Assembly: GCF_963855985.1 (NCBI RefSeq)
Contig: NC_087092.1
Coordinates: 4,960,001-5,024,000, forward strand
Direction: 5' to 3'
DNA length: 64,000 nt
Origin: Ostrinia nubilalis
Taxonomy: Eukaryota; Arthropoda; Insecta; Lepidoptera; Crambidae
A model generated the notes under the pieces. It was not told the origin of the DNA. It saw only the letters and a program-made list of their open reading frames with translations, and did not search any database. The position numbers were made by a program, and so were the translations under genes. Positions 58,570-64,000 of the stretch are shown one piece after another (the first letter of the stretch is position 1; each line of letters opens with the position of its first letter).

Positions 58570-61500
58570 GTAACGTACTTAGGTGTGTACTTATGTAGAG
58601 TCATAAGCTACATTGACATACCAAAACAAGATTATTGTGACATTATGTTGTTATCATAGATTATTGTAATACTTACTTACTATTATTGCTACCCAAAGAG
58701 TAGGTACCTGCTGGCCTTCTAACCTCATGATTAATACGCTGTGTCCATCAAAATTCAATGCACCCAGTGTCATTCACTTACGTCGATTAGGTTTGGTTAT
58801 TGATTGTTTAAATGTTAGCCAACAGCTATTTATTTAAACCATGCATGACTAATGCCAAATTATATTTAGTTCCATTACAAAGCTATTAATATTATTGAAT
58901 GTATTTGTTTGTTATATTGACAGCTTTAATGTAGGTAGTAGTATTAGAGACATGCAAAAATGTTGACCAAAGTTTGGTAATTTGACACAGCTGAAAATTT
59001 TCCCAGCGGAAAATTGGAAGATCCTTTACGGAATAAAAAGGGCAATTTAATTTTCTTTTCAATAAGTAATCTCGTCATCTAATACTTTTGTGATAAATGA
59101 CAATTATGGTAAAGCAGTGTGGTTAATCTTTAAACTTGTAAACTTACATACTTTTTCCTACAAAAATGTGTGACTCTACCGCCATAGGTACCTAAAAGCA
59201 ACCTGTTACCTGTCTACCTAGAAACCTTGCAAAGCTACAATTTTATTGTTCTCAAAGAAACACTTTTGACTGTTATAAGGAAACTACTTACTAAAATTCG
59301 TGATAACTTATATCACGTACGACATAAGATTTCTTATATTTTTTATTTACCGTTTTATTGTTTAACATTTTAACTAAACATCAACAATCTTACTACATAC
59401 TTGAGCTATAAATGTTATTTACAATACCTATTCTGGATATAAGTATTATGTTTCTGTTGAGGTTAGTGTTATTTATTATTATACATATTAAATAGTGACA
59501 AAATAGATTAAATAGATTATTTTCAAGAAAACGCAATGTAAATGCATTAATACTTTCTTATTCTTTTAACTCATCATACAACACTTGCGTGTGAATTTGC
59601 TACTGAACATTTTGAAGGAACTACTTACTCGTAAGTTTTAATGATAACAGCAAACTTAGAAACAAATAATAAGTTAATACCAGTCTAATAAATAAATAAT
59701 TGACATTTGCGCGAGTCGATTACAGCTCAAGAAAGATGTTCAATTGTTTTTAAATATTTTGTTGTAAATCTAAAAATAAGACCCATTTATGAAAGCATGC
59801 AAGTTTCAGCAACAAAATAGATTCATTGTAGTAAATTTTAATGCGAAATAACTGTAAAAAGCAAACAAACTACCAATTAAGTAATTTAATTAAAAATCAT
59901 CTCACAATCACAATTACTAAACGGCTACAAAACGACTTACTTCCTCAATGCTTGAATGCTTAACATGTCTTAAGATTAATAATTAACTTTCCATTTGAAA
60001 AACTAGCTTTTCTTCTAAGAGGCAATTTACATGTCAAAGAAATTCCCAGGAGCCTGAAAGACCTCAAAAGTGGAACAATGGGTTTTCTAGACAGACCGGC
60101 ACGCGACGGGGATAAAAAGTCTAGATTTTGTATCTCCATTCCCAAGCTGAGTGTTTTATGAGGTTTTATGGCAGTTATCAAAGCCATTATGATTCTCATA
60201 GTGGTAAGACGATGTCACAAATGCAAGGATGTTTCTAAAGATATTGTTTTAGTGTAACGACGCTTCAGTCTGTTAGTTTTTTATCTACTAATTTACGAAA
60301 GAATGAAGCTCTAATGATCAGGAAAAGTCGCAGAAAATTGTCAATATACATACCTACTTATTACTTACTGATCTTTCAGACTCTACATTTCCACACAGTA
60401 TTCGAACCCCTGAAAGTTTGCTTTACCGGACATAAAACTCCATCAGTAAATATTTAACTATCATTATTTATTTATTTATTTATTATTCATTATTGAGCAA
60501 TTACATATTTGATCCAAATAGCGTCCTAAATCCTCTTTAGGATTAGAACCAAGTGTTAAAAGATGTCGACTTCACTTCAGTGCAAATCGTATTAAAGATT
60601 ACAAACGAGTCTCGTCTCGTGTCTAGATAAACGATCATCTCGCAACAAATTAGTAACACATAACAAAATCATCAATAGTGCAATGAAATCAATTTACATA
60701 ATTCAAAACAGTTTTTTCCTATTGACCTAGTCCGCAGTCGACCATCTGATGACCTATTCGTTTATCGATTTGTTAATTCATTTCATTCGATTTTGTGCTA
60801 GAGGTCATGCAAGCGATTTCATTGCGGCGGACTTTAGTTTGATTTAGAGCAGGTGTTTATTATTCGTAGTGGCGATAATAGCCCATCGTCCGTAATATCT
60901 ATTAGACTCCGGTAGTTCGATTCTCGTTTCGACAGCTAAACTATTCTTGGTGGCCACCACTTCTAATACAATTTAGCTTAGCTGGAAGGGTTATTTTAAA
61001 ATCGAATATGACTAGTTTGTGCAAAACAAATTAAAACTCTATTCTAAAATCTAGCCACTTTTTTTCATCAAAAAACTTTATTTGCCAAGTAGGTAGGTAC
61101 TGTCTAACTGCAACTGCAAAAGCCTCTACAAAACCTAGGTACCTACTACTTCTATAATATCAAACGATGTTATATTAAGCTTTATCCTTTTAAGGAATTA
61201 GCGTGAGATAACGAATTTCATCTTAACATTGCATGTTGCAAAAATCTAGGTAGGTTTGAAATATGTAACTTAAAACCATGAGCTATGTAATGCATGATCC
61301 AAAATGGCAACACAGACGTGACTGTCCAATTCGTGAGGAGATGAGATTAAAACTAGGTCTTAAGCCTAACTAAAGACATAAGGTATGTACTTATGTAATT
61401 TACATAAATAAGTTGTTCAAAACATGCACTACTAATGATCAAGACAGAACTTCTCTAACTAAACACTTAATTTGAATTGAATCCTGAAAACCTGAAAACT

Positions 61501-61685
61501 CACGAAGGCAAGTGAACTTTACTTGTGTTTGTAAGTACGTGTACATGCATATAACGATAGAGTGATTTCTATCAAAACTTTTGAAAAACGAACAGTAGCA
61601 AGCCTCCAAACATGTAAAGCTCACTCGCCTTCGTGAATTGCAACAACTATGTTAATTACGATGTCAATTTGTATTGTAGAGTCAA
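58570..61685. other. Long gene-free stretch
   Basis: AT-rich sequence with a (TTTA)n tract at about 60467-60485. No supported gene or element. Confidence 0.35.
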
Positions 61686-61690
61686 CTAGG

Positions 61691-62069
61691 TACGAACGAC
61701 AGCACATCAAGCTGAACACAGTGGCGTCTTATTTCGTTGTAATAGAGTGTATTATTTTGCCATGTGGTGACGGCAGAGTAGAATACATTTGTCACCAACC
61801 CCTATTCTTCCCACGGGTGTCGTAAGAGGCGACTCAGGGACTACACATCAAACAGAGAACGGACAGCAGCGCTCTCTGAAAAACATCAAACTTTTAAACT
61901 GCGATCTCCAACCCGCCTGCCAACCGTGGGGATTATGGCAAAACCCTCCACTATAGTGGAGGAGGCTCATAGTCCAGCAGTGGACTGTAAAGGGCTGTTG
62001 ATGATGATGATGATGAGTGTATTTTGTAAAAAAATATATAGTCTGGTGTACTGTCGACTGTACCTACGT
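61691..62069. mobile_element. 'tgtacaga' family MITE split by a retroposon
   Basis: Left part gtacgaacgacagcacatca (from 61691) and right part agtctggtgtactgtcgact (to 62069) are the two ends of the family also seen at 7300 and 36899; between them sits the retroposon at 61754-62014. Confidence 0.65.
61754..62014 (+). mobile_element. Non-LTR retroposon 3' end (family 2) inserted in a MITE
   Basis: Same family as 743-905 with the 18-base palindrome at 61945-61962, 'agtccagcagtggactgtaa' and (ATG)n tail. Flanked by gagtgtatt (61745-61753 and 62015-62023), a probable 9-base target duplication. Confidence 0.8.
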
Positions 62070-62410
62070 TAACTAAAGTCAAATAGTCATGTTCCAACTT
62101 GCAAAATTAAAACCGGTGCGGCTGCAAATTAGTATTCCCCCTTAGGAAAGACCTAGAAATACTTTGAGTGCTTGCAACTAGAGGTAGCATTTGAATGCTA
62201 ATGGATAGTTGTTAAAGTAATCTTGTAGAAATACTTTATAACTAGTTAAGATATCGAGGGTCCCTGCAAAGTAGCTAACAAGCGTGTGACAGCACTAATA
62301 AGAGGAAATAGGCAATTTATATAAAAGTGTATTTAAAATAAACCTAGGAATATTATAAAGAGAGAGTGGACTTACTAAGTACGTGTACCTAACAACTTTC
62401 CCATTTCCAT
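62070..62410. other. Gene-free stretch
   Basis: Nothing recognised. Confidence 0.35.
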
Positions 62411-62413
62411 GAA

Positions 62414-62479
62414 ATCTATAGTGGAGCCCCTACTAAGTGTAGTACACCTACACTTAGTAGGGGCTCCATATATATAGAT
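62414..62479. repeat. Near-perfect hairpin, 21 bp perfect stem with 5-base loop
   Basis: tggagcccctactaagtgta/g (62422-62442) and its exact complement (62448-62468) surround a 5-base loop tacac. The stem continues with weaker pairing (atctatag against tatatatagat). Could be a tiny fold-back element or a transcribed hairpin; the loop is short for a microRNA precursor. Confidence 0.85.
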
Positions 62480-62489
62480 TAGTTACAAA

Positions 62490-62705
62490 CCAAAAGACGT
62501 CCACAGCTGGACTAAGTCCTATCCCAAAGATTCCCACCACAAAAACAGTCCTGCGTTTCTCGCATCCAGGTGCCAGGTTCACCTAGTGGGAGGCCTACCT
62601 ATACTCCGACTTCCGGTCCGTGGTCGCCACTGAAGAGCTTTTCTATCCCAACAGCCATAACTTAAGCTACCCAGCTTACAGCATATACCTATATGTGCTC
62701 TGCCT
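62490..62705 (-). mobile_element. RTE-like LINE 3' end
   Basis: On the minus strand one frame reads WRPRTGSRSIGRPPTR, typical of the LINE polyprotein C-terminus, followed by a stop and by 'cttagtccagctgtggacgt'. Truncated dead copy. Confidence 0.75.
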
Positions 62706-62709
62706 AATT

Positions 62710-64000
62710 CTGGTAAAAAAGGGAGCAATTTCTTCAACAAAAACCTTTTTTGTGGCTTAGTTACTCGTAGTTCTTCTTACCGCATGAACTGCACACACAA
62801 AATAGTCGGCTTGAGAATAAGATATCCGTAACATCAGTCGTTTAATCTCTTATTAACGTGACGATTTTAACAAACGGGGCATTGTTAGTACTGGCCTGCT
62901 TCAATTATGTGACGTAATCTAGGGCTGCCAATTTTTGAAGTAAAGGACTTTAGTTAGACTAAAATACATTTATAACTGTAATTTGGACTTTTTGTGCACG
63001 CTATTGAAGGATAAATAAACTGCCTTTAATCTTGACACTAGCTTTCTGTTTGGATAATCTTAGCACGTATTAAAAAACGACACTTAAAACTCAAGCCAAT
63101 CTCAGTCTTAGATTCTAAGCTGTAATTAATTTAAATAATTCAACCATGCCTGAAACTGAATTGGGCTTGAGTAAAAATCTGTTGTAACTTGTAAGTTATT
63201 TTATTACGCGTCTCCGGCAATTTACGGGTTATTGGTAACAAATTTGGACCCATTTGTCAGGAATTCGGGATGCATCCGGTAATTACGACCGCGTCCACTT
63301 TAATCCTGTTTTGGTGCCCATAGTTCATTATAACAGAGGTGGGTTGGAACGTTGGAACAAAGTCAATTTCTTTGAACCTAAGACTGTTTATCGAGATAGC
63401 AACGTCGCGAATTCGTTGCTCTTTTGACACTCCACAGTTTTGCGTGTAATTTTCTGCTCGCTAATTTATTGTCATAGGGCTTTGTAACAACTCCCCTCTG
63501 CTACAACTCTTCTCGGACTCCCCTACGTGTTAAAAAGTACAAGCACCGGAACTGTCTGTTAATAACTACACGTATAATTAATACCTAATAGTTGACAACA
63601 ATTATATACCACCGGTCAGCGATTACCTAATTGGCAACCCTGTTATAAGTCATTAGGTGTACCCATTAATTATTTTAATCGTCGTTTACATGCGCGTGCT
63701 GTAATGCTTTCGCTGGCAATAAAATAATGTAACCATTGTTACATTCTGAGCTCTGAATGAAGCTTTATCGTGGGATGTAACAAATAGTTCGGCGAGTAAA
63801 AGGCGGTCAAGAAGTTCAGCTGTGAAATGAGAAAGGGTTCCGCATAGTATCTTATCTTGTTTTGGCAAACAGTCGTTTGGTATTAAAAGTCACAACATGG
63901 CTGGCGGTATTGCCATTGCATACAAATAATGTCGATGTTTCCCGGTAGAGTCAAGTGAAAAATGCAACTCTTGCTTGAAAGTTTGTGTATCATAGAAGTA
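62710..64000. other. Gene-free stretch to the window end
   Basis: AT-rich, no supported gene or element boundary. Confidence 0.35.

Noticed and set aside
1..64000. CRISPR arrays, operons or a bacterial/viral island
   Set aside because: No regularly spaced direct repeats with unique spacers and no dense long ORFs; the composition is that of an insect nuclear genome throughout.

Overview
The window looks like nuclear DNA of a moth or butterfly (Lepidoptera). It is AT-rich, non-coding over most of its length, and dense in repeats of lepidopteran type: RTE-like retroposon 3' ends with short (ATG)n tails, tRNA-headed SINEs, jockey/CR1-like LINE tails, repeats beginning 'ctagc..cgcccgc', and many short inverted-repeat DNA elements (MITEs). 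Genes have introns and no bacterial features are present. The species cannot be named from sequence alone.

Layout. 1-10.6 kb: gene-free repeats, including a 902 bp TA-flanked element, a perfect 163 bp inverted repeat and a CCAAT-bearing GC-rich patch at 10.1 kb. 10.7-20.8 kb: a one-sided cluster, all on the minus strand, of four secreted Kazal-domain proteins (10754-11987, 13415-14343, 17893-18669, 19946-20799), one decayed Kazal copy (15351-15935) and one unrecognised small secreted-type ORF (16309-16824). 20.8-29.7 kb: gene-free, with RTE tails, a hAT-type MITE and PIF/Harbinger-type MITEs. 29.7-33.1 kb: two unusual non-autonomous DNA transposons; the first carries a nearly identical copy of itself inserted in inverted orientation. 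33-64 kb: no convincing coding gene, scattered MITEs, SINEs and LINE tails, and a few GC-rich patches; it may be intergenic or a long intron.

The genes. All four intact Kazal genes have the same build: a tiny first exon of 4-8 codons, a phase-1 intron of 124-311 bp inside the signal-peptide coding region, then one long exon with the rest of the protein. This points to tandem duplication. The domains keep the CG-x-D-x-x-TY core and a spacing of 10 residues (third to fourth cysteine) and 19-20 residues (fourth to sixth), but lack the fifth cysteine, and mostly the first. They are therefore two-disulfide Kazal domains like those described for lepidopteran silk proteinase inhibitors. Two proteins have two domains with short basic/acidic tails; two have one domain with a longer reactive loop, an extra cysteine and a long low-complexity tail (in one, a histidine-rich 15 bp minisatellite). 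A role in protecting silk or another extracellular material from proteases is inferred, not shown.
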